Shown piece by piece: positions 17,111 to 25,992 of a DNA stretch of 64,000 nt. Under the pieces are notes generated by a model. The model saw nothing but the letters and a program-made list of their open reading frames with translations. It ran no database searches and was not told the DNA's origin. Numbering within the stretch: the first letter of the stretch is position 1; the number at the start of each line of letters is the position of its first letter. Made by a program: the position numbers and the translations under genes. Origin of the DNA: Marinomonas piezotolerans (lineage in GTDB: Bacteria; Pseudomonadota; Gammaproteobacteria; Pseudomonadales; Marinomonadaceae); NCBI RefSeq assembly GCF_003362755.1, contig NZ_QKRA01000003.1, forward strand, positions 62,001 through 126,000, read 5' to 3'.

Positions 17111-20100
17111 TTAAAGCCTAGTATACTTCTTTCTGAGATCTAATGTATGTGGATACTCATGACATATTTCCTCTTCTGGTGGCGCCATCGGTCGAGGGAC
17201 ATGCTCGTTTTCATAGAACTCCCGTAAACCAGCCAATTCCGGTGCTGGTGAGATAGGTCCTTGGCTAAAGCCATGATCCCAAAAACGGTTCACACGCCTT
17301 GCTTCAGCTTCATTGCTGTTAACTGGGAGCGTATCGTAGCTACGTCCTCCTGGGTGGCTGACATGGTACGTACAGCCACCAACCGACATGCCATTCCACG
17401 TATCGATCAGATCAAAGACTAACGGCGCATCGGGCTCTAACGTTGGATGGAGCGCAGACGGTGGTGCCCACGCTTTATAACGAACGGCGCCGACGGCTTC
17501 GTCTTTACGCCCTGTGTTGCGAAGTGGTACACGACGACCATTACATGCCAACACATAACGACCTTCCGTTAACCCAGTTAATCGTACTTGCAAGCGTTCG
17601 ACGGAAGAATCCACATAGCGAGCAGTGCCTGACTGGCTGACTTCCTCGCCTAACACATGCCAAGGCTCAATCGCCCAACGCAGTTCAAGCTCGACTTCCC
17701 CGATTTGCTGACGCCCGTAATGAGGGAAGCGGAATTCCTCAAAGGCAGCCAACCATTCTAATTTGAAAGGGAAACCATGTGCTTGAAGGTCATCAACGAC
17801 TTCTTTGATGTCGTTCCAAACAAAGTGCGGCAGCATAAATTTGTCATGCAATGATGTGCCCCAGCGGACTAATGGCTTTTTATAAGGTTCGTTCCAAAAA
17901 CGTGCGACCAAACAACGTAGTAAAAGCATCTGAACGATGGACATCCGCGCGTGCGGTGGCATTTCAAAGCCACGGAATTCGAGCAATCCTTGGCGACCAC
18001 TGCTGGTACCCGCCGCGTAAAGCTTATCAATACAAAATTCCGAACGGTGAGTATTACCTGTGATGTCGACCAGTAAATTGCGCATTAGGCGATCGACTAG
18101 CCAAGGTTCTTCTACGAAGCCATCTGGCATGTTTTGAAAAGCAATCTCCATCTCGTAGAGAGCTTCATCACGACCTTCGTCTGGACGGGGGGCTTGGCTG
18201 GTTGGGCCAATAAACATGCCAGAAAATAGGTAAGAAAGCCCAGGATGATGCTGCCAGTAAGTGACTAAGCTGCGCAGTAAATCAGGGCGACGTAGCAGTG
18301 GGCTATCGGCCGGCGTTTTACCACCGAGAGTAACGTGGTTACCGCCACCCGTACCCGTGTGACGACCATCCAGCATGAACTTTTCCGAGCCTAGACGACA
18401 TTGGAATGCTTCCTCATAGAGCGTCTCCGTATTGTATACTAGCTCCTTCCAGTTATTTGCTGGGTGTATATTGACTTCGATAACACCTGGATCAGGCGTG
18501 ATCAAGAACTTCTGCATACGTGAATCTTTAGGGGGCTCATAGCCCTCTATGATCACAGGGATGGATAATTCTGAAGCGGTGGTTTCAATGGCATGAATCA
18601 AAGCCACATAGTGCTCTAGTAAATCCACTGGTGGTAAGAACACATGCATACGGCCATCACGAACTTCAACACACAACGAGGTGCGAATCACTTCTTTATT
18701 GGTGACCTTGCGCTGCTCTTCAGGTTTAACGCTGGCCTTCTTCTGTTTGTAGCGTGCTTGCAACGTGGTTGCTGCTTTAACTGGCTCTGAGGTGCGGCCA
18801 AACGTCGGCAGTGGATCACTTGAGTCAAACGGATCCCGTGGGTGAGTTTGCTCCTCTTGGCTGATCGCCGGTAAAGAGTTGAGGGGTAAACGTAGCCCCA
18901 TTGGGCTGTCACCAGGAATCAGCGTGATGGTATCAGCACGCATTGGCCAAAGGCTGCTTTGCCACTCATCATTACGATATTGCACCGGTAAAACGTAGCC
19001 ACTGACTCGGTCAAGTCCGTGATTCAGTAGTTTGGCTAATCGGCGGCGCTCTAGGTCGTCTTCGAGCGATGCTTTGCGGGGATTCACATTATCCGGTAGG
19101 GAGCGCTCAAGCCATAAATAATAAAGCGTGTCTTCGTAGGTGGGTTGAAGATACTTCTGTTCTAAACCTAGCGTGTCACAAAGCTTTGTACCAAATTTCG
19201 CTGCATCTTTCTCTGTTAGACCATAGTTTTTATCAACGCGCGCTAGGAGTTCTGGGCTGTGCCAAAGTGCCTCACCATCTGTGCGCCAAAAACAACCGAG
19301 CGCCCAGCGAGGCACTTCTTCACCCGGGTACCATTTACCTTGCCCATAATGCAGCAATCCATTTGCGCCAAACTTGGCTTTCATGCGCAGTAATAGATCT
19401 TTTGCAAGGCGCAGTTTGTCTGCACCTAGCGCGCCAGTATTCCATTGGTCTGAATCCATATCATCAACGGAGACAAAAGTTGGTTCGCCACCCATGGTTA
19501 AGCGAACATCGCCCTCGTTGAGCTGTTGATCTACGGCTTCCCCGAGCGCTTTGATATTGCGCCACTCTTCATCACTGTAGGGTTTGGTTACACGAGGATC
19601 TTCATGAATACGCGTAACAACGTTGCTGTAGCTGAATTCACACTCACACTCGTCGGTAAAGCCTGTAATCGGCGCAGCAGAGATAGGTTCGGCAGTACAA
19701 GCCAAAGGAATATGGCCTTCACCGGCAAATAAACCACTGGTGGGGTCTAAACCTACCCAACCTGCACCTGGTAGATAGACTTCACACCATGCATGCAAAT
19801 CAGTGAAGTCTTCTTCAGGGCCAGACGGGCCGTCAAGTGCTTTGATGTCTGCGGTGAGTTGGACAAGATAACCAGACGCAAAGCGGGCTGCGAGTCCTAG
19901 GTGGCGCAAAATTTGTACTAATAGCCATGAGGTATCACGACATGAGCCCTTTTTTAGCGTGAGCGTTTCTTCACAAGTTTGAACGCCTGGCTCTAAGCGG
20001 ATACCGTAGCCAATATCACTGGCTAAGCGGCTGTTCACTTCGACAAGAAAGTCGATAATTGGCTTTTCTGTTAGATCGACATCTTTAAGCCATTCTTGTA

Positions 20101-20479
20101 ACGCTTCGCAGTCCTCAGACGTTTTGAGGTAAGGTGTTAGCTCTTCTGTCAGTTGCTTATCGTAGGCAAACGGAAAGGTTTCAGCATAGCTTTCCACGAA
20201 GAAATCAAATGGATTGATGACTGTCATGTCGGCGATGACTTCGACTGCAAATTCCAGCTTATTGGTTTTTTCCGTAAACACTAATCGAGCTTGGTGGTTG
20301 CCATACGGGTCTTGCTGCCAGTTAATAAAATGATCACTTGGGCTAACTTTTAGTGAGTAGCCGTGAATATGAGTACGTGAGTGTGGCGCTGGGCGCAAAC
20401 GCAATATATGCGGAGCAACGTTTACAAAGCGGTCAAATTCGTAGGTAGTCGTGTGTTGAATCGCTACACGAATGGTCAT
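17111..20479 (-). CDS. large transglutaminase-like protein with DUF2126 domain
   Basis: A 1122-residue cytoplasmic protein (no signal peptide). Residues 1 to about 290 form a transglutaminase-like domain with the catalytic Cys in KKGSCRDTSWLL, His in DLHAWCEVYLP and Asp in GWVGLDPTSG. The remaining 800 or so residues are DUF2126, with conserved stretches such as LTMGGEPTFVSVDD, DGRHTGTGGGNHVTLGG and LLEFRGFEMPPHARM. The GGGNH region looks like a ligase-type active site related to amidoligase folds, so the protein may both cut and join peptides; that part is inference. Its start overlaps the end of the alpha-E gene by ATGA. Confidence 0.88.
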   Translation of the reverse strand: MTIRVAIQHTTTYEFDRFVNVAPHILRLRPAPHSRTHIHGYSLKVSPSDHFINWQQDPYGNHQARLVFTEKTNKLEFAVEVIADMTVINPFDFFVESYAETFPFAYDKQLTEELTPYLKTSEDCEALQEWLKDVDLTEKPIIDFLVEVNSRLASDIGYGIRLEPGVQTCEETLTLKKGSCRDTSWLLVQILRHLGLAARFASGYLVQLTADIKALDGPSGPEEDFTDLHAWCEVYLPGAGWVGLDPTSGLFAGEGHIPLACTAEPISAAPITGFTDECECEFSYSNVVTRIHEDPRVTKPYSDEEWRNIKALGEAVDQQLNEGDVRLTMGGEPTFVSVDDMDSDQWNTGALGADKLRLAKDLLLRMKAKFGANGLLHYGQGKWYPGEEVPRWALGCFWRTDGEALWHSPELLARVDKNYGLTEKDAAKFGTKLCDTLGLEQKYLQPTYEDTLYYLWLERSLPDNVNPRKASLEDDLERRRLAKLLNHGLDRVSGYVLPVQYRNDEWQSSLWPMRADTITLIPGDSPMGLRLPLNSLPAISQEEQTHPRDPFDSSDPLPTFGRTSEPVKAATTLQARYKQKKASVKPEEQRKVTNKEVIRTSLCVEVRDGRMHVFLPPVDLLEHYVALIHAIETTASELSIPVIIEGYEPPKDSRMQKFLITPDPGVIEVNIHPANNWKELVYNTETLYEEAFQCRLGSEKFMLDGRHTGTGGGNHVTLGGKTPADSPLLRRPDLLRSLVTYWQHHPGLSYLFSGMFIGPTSQAPRPDEGRDEALYEMEIAFQNMPDGFVEEPWLVDRLMRNLLVDITGNTHRSEFCIDKLYAAGTSSGRQGLLEFRGFEMPPHARMSIVQMLLLRCLVARFWNEPYKKPLVRWGTSLHDKFMLPHFVWNDIKEVVDDLQAHGFPFKLEWLAAFEEFRFPHYGRQQIGEVELELRWAIEPWHVLGEEVSQSGTARYVDSSVERLQVRLTGLTEGRYVLACNGRRVPLRNTGRKDEAVGAVRYKAWAPPSALHPTLEPDAPLVFDLIDTWNGMSVGGCTYHVSHPGGRSYDTLPVNSNEAEARRVNRFWDHGFSQGPISPAPELAGLREFYENEHVPRPMAPPEEEICHEYPHTLDLRKKYTRL

Positions 20480-21420
20480 GCCGCATCTCCTTGTTTAAAG
20501 TTAAACCAATTTTCCGTGATCTGATGATGTAATGAGATGATGTCGAGTTGGACTTGGTTTAGGTACTCGCTGAAGTCTTCGTTAAGCATGCTTGAGTGCT
20601 CAATGCCTTGTGTTTTGTTCAAAAGGTTATCCGCTGTGACCAATACAATTCCTGCACGCGGTAACGCAGAGGCGGCGTTCTTAATTTCGCCTATGCAATA
20701 TTGTTGCGAGCGAGGGAAGTTTGGATCGGTTAGTAAAAACGTTACTGCCCGTGCACCACTAATGGAGGTGCGCATAGTACGTCGGAAACTCAAATACGCG
20801 CTTTGTGATTTCAATACTTTTGACCAGACGACTTGGCCAAGTTCAATGGCTTCTTCGGCACGTGATTGGAGCATTAGAGTGTTGGCCGCATCAATGATTC
20901 GAGTGTTCATATCGGCACGTTCTAAATAGCGTCCAAGGATGAGGAAGCTCCAGCCTGCATCTCGGTCCATGGTGGCGGCGAATAGCCCGATGATCTTTTG
21001 GCAGCCTTCGACAATGGTGTTCAAATAAGCATGGCGATCAGAGCGATTGATGCCCCGTTTAATGTTTTCGCGAGCGTACATATCGAGCTCGTTAATGAGC
21101 TCCCATGTCTCACCGGGCATGACATCTCGGCTGGTTCGAATGTTTTCGCGAACCATTTTCAAAGACGATAATAATGAGCTTGAGTTGGTGTCATCCGAAA
21201 GTAAAAACTTGACGACATTATGCTCGTCACGAATCTTGTAGCGTTGGTTAAAGGCTTCAACGCCACTGTTTATCTCGATCAAGTTGTACCAAGAGATCGC
21301 CACATTTGGTGGCAAATCAAATAATAGGTCGTCGTATACACTCACCAAACGAGCCGTGTTTTCTACACGCTCAAGGTAGCGAGCACTCCAATATAAGCGT
21401 TCAGCAACTCTTGAAAGCAT
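20476..21420 (-). CDS. alpha-E domain protein (DUF403)
   Basis: A 314-residue all-helical protein of the alpha-E family. It starts with the family pattern RVAERLYWSARYLERVENTARL and contains RTMRTSISGARAVTFLLTDPNFPRS. No enzyme motif is known for this family; it nearly always sits beside circularly permuted ATP-grasp and transglutaminase-like genes. Here it lies two bases after the ATP-grasp gene and overlaps the DUF2126 gene by four bases, which implies a complex or a shared pathway. Confidence 0.88.
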   Translation of the reverse strand: MLSRVAERLYWSARYLERVENTARLVSVYDDLLFDLPPNVAISWYNLIEINSGVEAFNQRYKIRDEHNVVKFLLSDDTNSSSLLSSLKMVRENIRTSRDVMPGETWELINELDMYARENIKRGINRSDRHAYLNTIVEGCQKIIGLFAATMDRDAGWSFLILGRYLERADMNTRIIDAANTLMLQSRAEEAIELGQVVWSKVLKSQSAYLSFRRTMRTSISGARAVTFLLTDPNFPRSQQYCIGEIKNAASALPRAGIVLVTADNLLNKTQGIEHSSMLNEDFSEYLNQVQLDIISLHHQITENWFNFKQGDAA

Positions 21421-21422
21421 AG

Positions 21423-22877
21423 TTAGTCTCCTTTAGTTTCCACAATCCATGTGTCTTTACTACCACCACCTTGTGACGAATTGACGACTAACGAGCCTTT
21501 TTTCATAGCGACGCGTGTCAGCCCTCCGGTAGTAACGTGAGTGGTTTTACTTTGTAAAATAAATGGGCGCAGATCGAGATGGCGCGGTTCCAATGAACCT
21601 TTGCCTATCAAGGTCGGTGAAGTAGATAATTTTAGCGTTGGTTGGGCAATGTAATTGCGTGGATTGTCTTTGATCAGCTGCGCGAATAACTGCTGATCTT
21701 TTTTCGTTGAATGCGGACCGACGAGCATGCCGTAGCCACCAGACTCGTTTGCAGGCTTGACGACAAGCTTGTCGAGATTGGCGAGAACATATTCACGATC
21801 TTTTTCGTCATCACATAGATAAGTTTTAACGTTCGCCAAAATGGGTTCTTCGTCCAAGTAGTATCGAATTAAGTCGGGGACATAAGCGTATACAACTTTG
21901 TCGTCGGCAACGCCAGCGCCTGGCGCATTGGCGAGTGCCACATTGCCCGCTTGCCAAGCACGCATCAACCCTGGAACGCCCAAGACAGAGTCTTTATGGA
22001 ACACTTCTGGGTCAATAAATAGGTCGTCAATGCGTCGATAGATCACGTCAACACGTTCTGGTCCGTAGATGGTTTTCATGTAAACGCAGTCATCGGAATC
22101 GACGAATAAGTCACTGCCTTCTACTAATTCAACCCCCATTTGTTGTGCTAAAAAAGCGTGCTCAAAGTAAGCAGAGTTATAGATTCCAGGCGTTAACACA
22201 ACGATTTCAGGTTGCTCTGTGTCTCTTGGTGACAGGGCGGCGAGGGTATCAAATAGATCTGATGTGTAGGAGCCAACTGGTAATATGTCGTCGTTTTCAA
22301 ACAGCTCTGGTAGAACTCGCTTGGTAATTGCACGATTTTCCAACATATAGGACACACCAGAGGGCACGCGTAAGTTGTCTTCCAATACAAAAAACTTACC
22401 TTCTTCATCCCTAACTAGGTCCGTCCCACAGATGTGGGCCCACACGCCGTATGCAGGGGATACGCCGACACACTCTGGTCGAAAGTTTTTTGAATGTTTA
22501 ATGATGTGTTCTGGAATGATGCCATCTTTGATGCAGTTTTGATCGTGGTATAGATCATCAATAAAGCGATTGAGGGCTGTAAGTCTTTGTTTGAGCCCTG
22601 CGGCGGTGACTTCCCAATCTTTCGCGTCAATGGTTCGTGGGATGATGTCAAAGGGCCATGCTCGGTCAATGTTCCCTTCTTCGGTGTAGACTGTAAAGCT
22701 GACTCCCATTTCTTGAACGGTTGCCTCGGCTGCAATTCTGCGCTTTTCTAACTCTTCCGTTGGTAGCGAATCGAGGTATTTGAGAAGTTGTTTTGCAGGT
22801 GCTCGAGCATTGCCTTCTTGGCTGATTAGTTCATCGTAGAAAATGCCAGCTTGGTAGTTCGCTGTCAGTGTATCCAT
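21423..22877 (-). CDS. circularly permuted type 2 ATP-grasp protein
   Basis: A 484-residue stand-alone ATP-grasp ligase and the first gene of the operon. Typical segments are LEDNLRVPSGVSYMLENRAI (nucleotide and metal binding), VVLTPGIYNSAYFEHAFLA, GVPGLMRAWQAGNVALANAPG, VVKPANESGGYGM, and the C-terminal SQGGGSKDTWIVE. It is paralogous to the first half of the protein at 14522. It probably activates a carboxylate as acyl phosphate and joins it to an amine; the actual substrates are unknown. No regulator gene is adjacent; the 288 bases upstream separate it from a divergent monooxygenase. Confidence 0.88.
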   Translation of the reverse strand: MDTLTANYQAGIFYDELISQEGNARAPAKQLLKYLDSLPTEELEKRRIAAEATVQEMGVSFTVYTEEGNIDRAWPFDIIPRTIDAKDWEVTAAGLKQRLTALNRFIDDLYHDQNCIKDGIIPEHIIKHSKNFRPECVGVSPAYGVWAHICGTDLVRDEEGKFFVLEDNLRVPSGVSYMLENRAITKRVLPELFENDDILPVGSYTSDLFDTLAALSPRDTEQPEIVVLTPGIYNSAYFEHAFLAQQMGVELVEGSDLFVDSDDCVYMKTIYGPERVDVIYRRIDDLFIDPEVFHKDSVLGVPGLMRAWQAGNVALANAPGAGVADDKVVYAYVPDLIRYYLDEEPILANVKTYLCDDEKDREYVLANLDKLVVKPANESGGYGMLVGPHSTKKDQQLFAQLIKDNPRNYIAQPTLKLSTSPTLIGKGSLEPRHLDLRPFILQSKTTHVTTGGLTRVAMKKGSLVVNSSQGGGSKDTWIVETKGD

Positions 22878-23182
22878 ATCTTTGGTGTCCCCTTAACGGC
22901 TTATAAACCGCATCAACAGTGTGCATCCATTTGATCTATAACTCTATTGATGCGCTAAAAATGCGCCCTTGGCAAATGGTTTTATGTGTTTCGGACAAAT
23001 TAGTTGTTCTTATTCAGTGTTAGCCGACATGTCACTGAACCGCTAGTCATTATTTGGCTAAATTGCCAGATGTATCTAGCAATTAGGCTAGTATCCATAA
23101 CATCGTCTAACCTATATCAAGTAACTCGCATCCATTTTTGCTAATATGTCACTGGATTTGATCAATGGATAAGGAATTTGTC

Positions 23183-24385
23183 GTGAATGATGTGCATCAG
23201 ACGTGCCATATTATTGTTGTTGGTGCGGGGATCGGTGGATTAACGCTGGCGTTGGGGTTGGCGAAGCAGGGTCATCAAGTCAGAATATTTGAGCAAACGA
23301 AAACGTTGTCTGAGGTTGGGGCAGGTTTACAACTTAGCGCCAACTCAATGAAAGTGATGCGCTCACTTGGTATTGATAATGCTCTAAAAACACATCATTT
23401 TGCACCTCAAAACGCTTGTATTCGAGATTATCGCTCTGGTCGTTACTACTTAAAAAGTGCGCTTGGTAAGACGGCTCAAACACGTTACGGAGCGCCTTAC
23501 TGGCATGTCCATCGGGCCGATCTTCACAGCATATTGGTTCAGCAGTGTTATGCTAATGGGGTTGAGATAGAGCTTAACCATCGTGTTATGGGGTACCGTA
23601 ACACCAAGCAAAATGTCACGGTTTTGCTGGAAGGAAAAACGGAACAAGCAGATCTGTTGATTGGCGCAGACGGCATTCATTCTAAAGTGCGAGAGTTAAT
23701 GCTTGGTATCGAGGCACCATTCTTTACTGGGCAAGTCGCTTGGCGCGGCACCGTGCGAGCGGATGATATAAAGCACATTAACGTGAAGCCCGATGCGACC
23801 GTCTGGGCGGGACCCAATCAACATCTTGTAACGTACTATCTACGTGGCGGTGAATTGGTAAATTTTGTAGCGGTTGAAGAGCGTGCTGAATGGTTGCAAG
23901 AATCGTGGCGAACAGAGGGAAACGTTAATGAATTACAACAGAAGTTTGCGGGTTGGCATCCTGAAGTAACCGAAGTCTTAGCCGCGTGTGACAAAACGTT
24001 TCTATGGGCGCTTAATGGGCGACCAACTTTAACAAGATGGTCTGATCAACGCGTCGTGCTATTAGGTGATGCGTGTCACCCAATGCTGCCGTTCATGGCG
24101 CAAGGCGCGTCCATGGCCATTGAAGATGCATACGTCTTGGCTCAATTGTTAACAAAATATCATTATTCTGACGCGTATCAAAAATATGAAGCGCTCCGTA
24201 AACCTCGGACGACACAAATTCAGCAAATGTCACGAGATAACGCGAGCTTATATCACATGCATGGTGGCTTAGCTGGGCAGCTCAAACTCAATGCGTTGAG
24301 TCTTGTTTCCCGTTATGCCAAAGGCATTGTAGACAGTAAACTTGATCAAGTTTATGGCTACGATGTCACTAGCTTACCTCTTTAA
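23183..24385 (+). CDS. FAD-dependent aromatic monooxygenase (salicylate/3-hydroxybenzoate hydroxylase type)
   Basis: A flavoprotein hydroxylase of the PHBH fold using NAD(P)H and O2. Motifs seen are the Rossmann GAGIGGLTLALGL near the N-terminus, the central LLIGADGIHSKVR (DG motif), and LLGDACHPMLPFMAQGASMAIED (GD motif). The length is about 400 residues, as usual for salicylate 1- or 3-hydroxybenzoate 6-hydroxylases; the substrate cannot be decided. I place the start at GTG 23183, which has TAAGGAA at about seven bases. The ATG at 23165 has no ribosome site. A transporter gene follows 46 bases later and is likely co-transcribed. Confidence 0.85.
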   Translation: MNDVHQTCHIIVVGAGIGGLTLALGLAKQGHQVRIFEQTKTLSEVGAGLQLSANSMKVMRSLGIDNALKTHHFAPQNACIRDYRSGRYYLKSALGKTAQTRYGAPYWHVHRADLHSILVQQCYANGVEIELNHRVMGYRNTKQNVTVLLEGKTEQADLLIGADGIHSKVRELMLGIEAPFFTGQVAWRGTVRADDIKHINVKPDATVWAGPNQHLVTYYLRGGELVNFVAVEERAEWLQESWRTEGNVNELQQKFAGWHPEVTEVLAACDKTFLWALNGRPTLTRWSDQRVVLLGDACHPMLPFMAQGASMAIEDAYVLAQLLTKYHYSDAYQKYEALRKPRTTQIQQMSRDNASLYHMHGGLAGQLKLNALSLVSRYAKGIVDSKLDQVYGYDVTSLPL

Positions 24386-24431
24386 CGTAGCGAACCTAGT
24401 TTGCTGCGAATCTTTTACAAGGATCTCTATC

Positions 24432-25313
24432 GTGGGTCATCGCTCCCATTTTAAAGCCGAACTCGTACTTTTGTTAGTCACGATAATTGCAGCGTTCGGT
24501 TGGATTTTTTCAAAAGAGGCGCTGCAAGGGCTACCGCCGTTTTTCTTTATGGCCGCACGATTTATGGTCGCGGGTTTTGTCTTGTGTATTGCGGGTCGGA
24601 AATACTTTCATAGTTTGCGTTGGCAGGATATCAAGGGCGCTATGACTGTGGGCTTAGTGATGGGAATCACGATGGCGTTTTGGGTGCTGGGCTTAGATCA
24701 AGGCAGCAGTCTTGGGGTGGGGGCATTCATTACCAGTTTAGGTGTTATCTTAGTGCCTGTCTTTGCTCGCTTTATTTTTGGTGATAGGCCGCCTGTAAGT
24801 ATCTGGTTTGCTTTACCGTTTGCGGTTTTAGGGTTGGGCTGTTTGGCCCTGAATGGCCGTGTTGAGTTTGAGTGGGCGTTACTGTTTTTCATGGCTGCTG
24901 CGGTCTCATCAGCGTTACAGTTTAATCTTCTATCACGCATGTCCACGAGATTGCATGTACTGGTTTTGACCGCTATACAGTTGACCGTCTCAGGGTTGTT
25001 TTTGGCTGTCTTGTCAGCGCTGACAGAAACATTGCCAGCCGCCGTGCCGCTTCCTATTTTTGGTTGGTTCCTAGCCAGTGCGTTGATTGCCACCAGTTTG
25101 CGGTTCTTACTGCAAACGTATGGTCAAAGTCTTACACCTGCCAGCCACGCTGCTGTGATTATGAATCTTGAGCCAGTATGGACAGCGTTATTGGCGGCAT
25201 TGTGGTTCAGCGAGCAGATGCTAATGATTCAAATTATTGGGTGTGTACTCATATTTCTGGCGATGTTAATCAGTAGGTGGACTCAAATCCGAGCCATATT
25301 TACCGCTAATTAA
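24432..25313 (+). CDS. DMT-superfamily transporter (EamA type)
   Basis: A 293-residue inner-membrane protein with ten predicted helices in two EamA repeats. The second repeat ends with the typical ASHAAVIMNLEPVWTALLAALW pattern. The preferred start is GTG 24432, with AAGGA about eight bases upstream. Upstream in-frame codons overlap the monooxygenase and lack a ribosome site. It is likely an exporter or importer of a small metabolite, possibly linked to the monooxygenase before it. It converges on the TetR gene, overlapping it by four bases at the 3' ends. Confidence 0.85.
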   Translation: MGHRSHFKAELVLLLVTIIAAFGWIFSKEALQGLPPFFFMAARFMVAGFVLCIAGRKYFHSLRWQDIKGAMTVGLVMGITMAFWVLGLDQGSSLGVGAFITSLGVILVPVFARFIFGDRPPVSIWFALPFAVLGLGCLALNGRVEFEWALLFFMAAAVSSALQFNLLSRMSTRLHVLVLTAIQLTVSGLFLAVLSALTETLPAAVPLPIFGWFLASALIATSLRFLLQTYGQSLTPASHAAVIMNLEPVWTALLAALWFSEQMLMIQIIGCVLIFLAMLISRWTQIRAIFTAN

Positions 25314-25903
25314 GACCGATTATGATTTGGGAACAGTTCATCAAATATGCGCTGGTAGAGTGCGTGAGCTTGGATCGAGAAAGGTCTTTGTAAACACTGG
25401 CTTCGAGAAAGCATGCCTTCTGTTAAGGAGACAAGAAACTCAACGCGAGCTGCGATATCGATCTCATCTTCTAGATGGTAGCGTTGTTTTACGATGCTCA
25501 CTGCTTGAGCGTTTAAGCGCAATTCTGCGTCGTATTGGATCTTGGCGACTTTGGGGTTACGAGTTGCCTCCGCACGAATTTCAATATGGAGTATGCGTTG
25601 GTTATAAAAATCCTGCGTTTCTACCTGTTCAAAATGGCGGGCAAGCCAGTCTTTCTTATCTAAAAAATCTTCCATAAGAGATAAGTATTCTTCGGTTTTG
25701 CGTTCTACCAGTGCATGAATAATGTCTTCTTTGCTTTCAAAGTAGCGATAAATCTGACCAACACTCAAGCCTGCTGTTTTCGCAATGCTGCTCATACTGG
25801 CGCGGTGAAACCCCTTTTCTATAACGTGCACGATAAATGCATCCAAAATGTGCTGGCGGCGTTGTTGCTCATTTATCGTTGGCGTTTTCATATTTATTTG
25901 CAC
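25310..25903 (-). CDS. TetR/AcrR-family repressor of the adjacent RND efflux pump
   Basis: A 197-residue regulator. The N-terminal helix-turn-helix reads TAGLSVGQIYRYFESKEDI, the usual TetR recognition-helix pattern, and the helical C-terminal half would bind a ligand. The gene is divergent from the efflux genes with 89 bases between the coding regions, and a palindromic operator lies in that gap. By analogy with AcrR, it probably represses the pump until a substrate binds. Translation may start at MQINMK or at the inner MKTPTINE; the difference is four residues. Confidence 0.88.
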   Translation of the reverse strand: MQINMKTPTINEQQRRQHILDAFIVHVIEKGFHRASMSSIAKTAGLSVGQIYRYFESKEDIIHALVERKTEEYLSLMEDFLDKKDWLARHFEQVETQDFYNQRILHIEIRAEATRNPKVAKIQYDAELRLNAQAVSIVKQRYHLEDEIDIAARVEFLVSLTEGMLSRSQCLQRPFSIQAHALYQRIFDELFPNHNRS

Positions 25904-25936
25904 TATTTATACATGGGAACTACGGATAGGCTCGAT

Positions 25937-25963
25937 TATAGTGTGAGTGAACGTTCATTCTCA
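25937..25963 (+). promoter_or_regulatory. efflux promoter -10 element and TetR operator
   Basis: TATAGT at 25937-25942 fits a -10 element for the efflux operon. Directly downstream lies the perfect 10-bp palindrome TGAACGTTCA (25948-25957) with imperfect GAG/CTC flanks. This position would block transcription start, as expected for the divergent TetR protein. No convincing -35 element is seen. Confidence 0.55.
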
Positions 25964-25992
25964 AATGATAATTATTGGAGTTTTCTCAGTAT

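Noticed and set aside
19069-19521. Long rightward frame of 150 codons opposite the DUF2126 gene
   Set aside because: It is antisense to a clear, conserved coding gene and has no family-like sequence; it is a by-product of the coding strand's composition.
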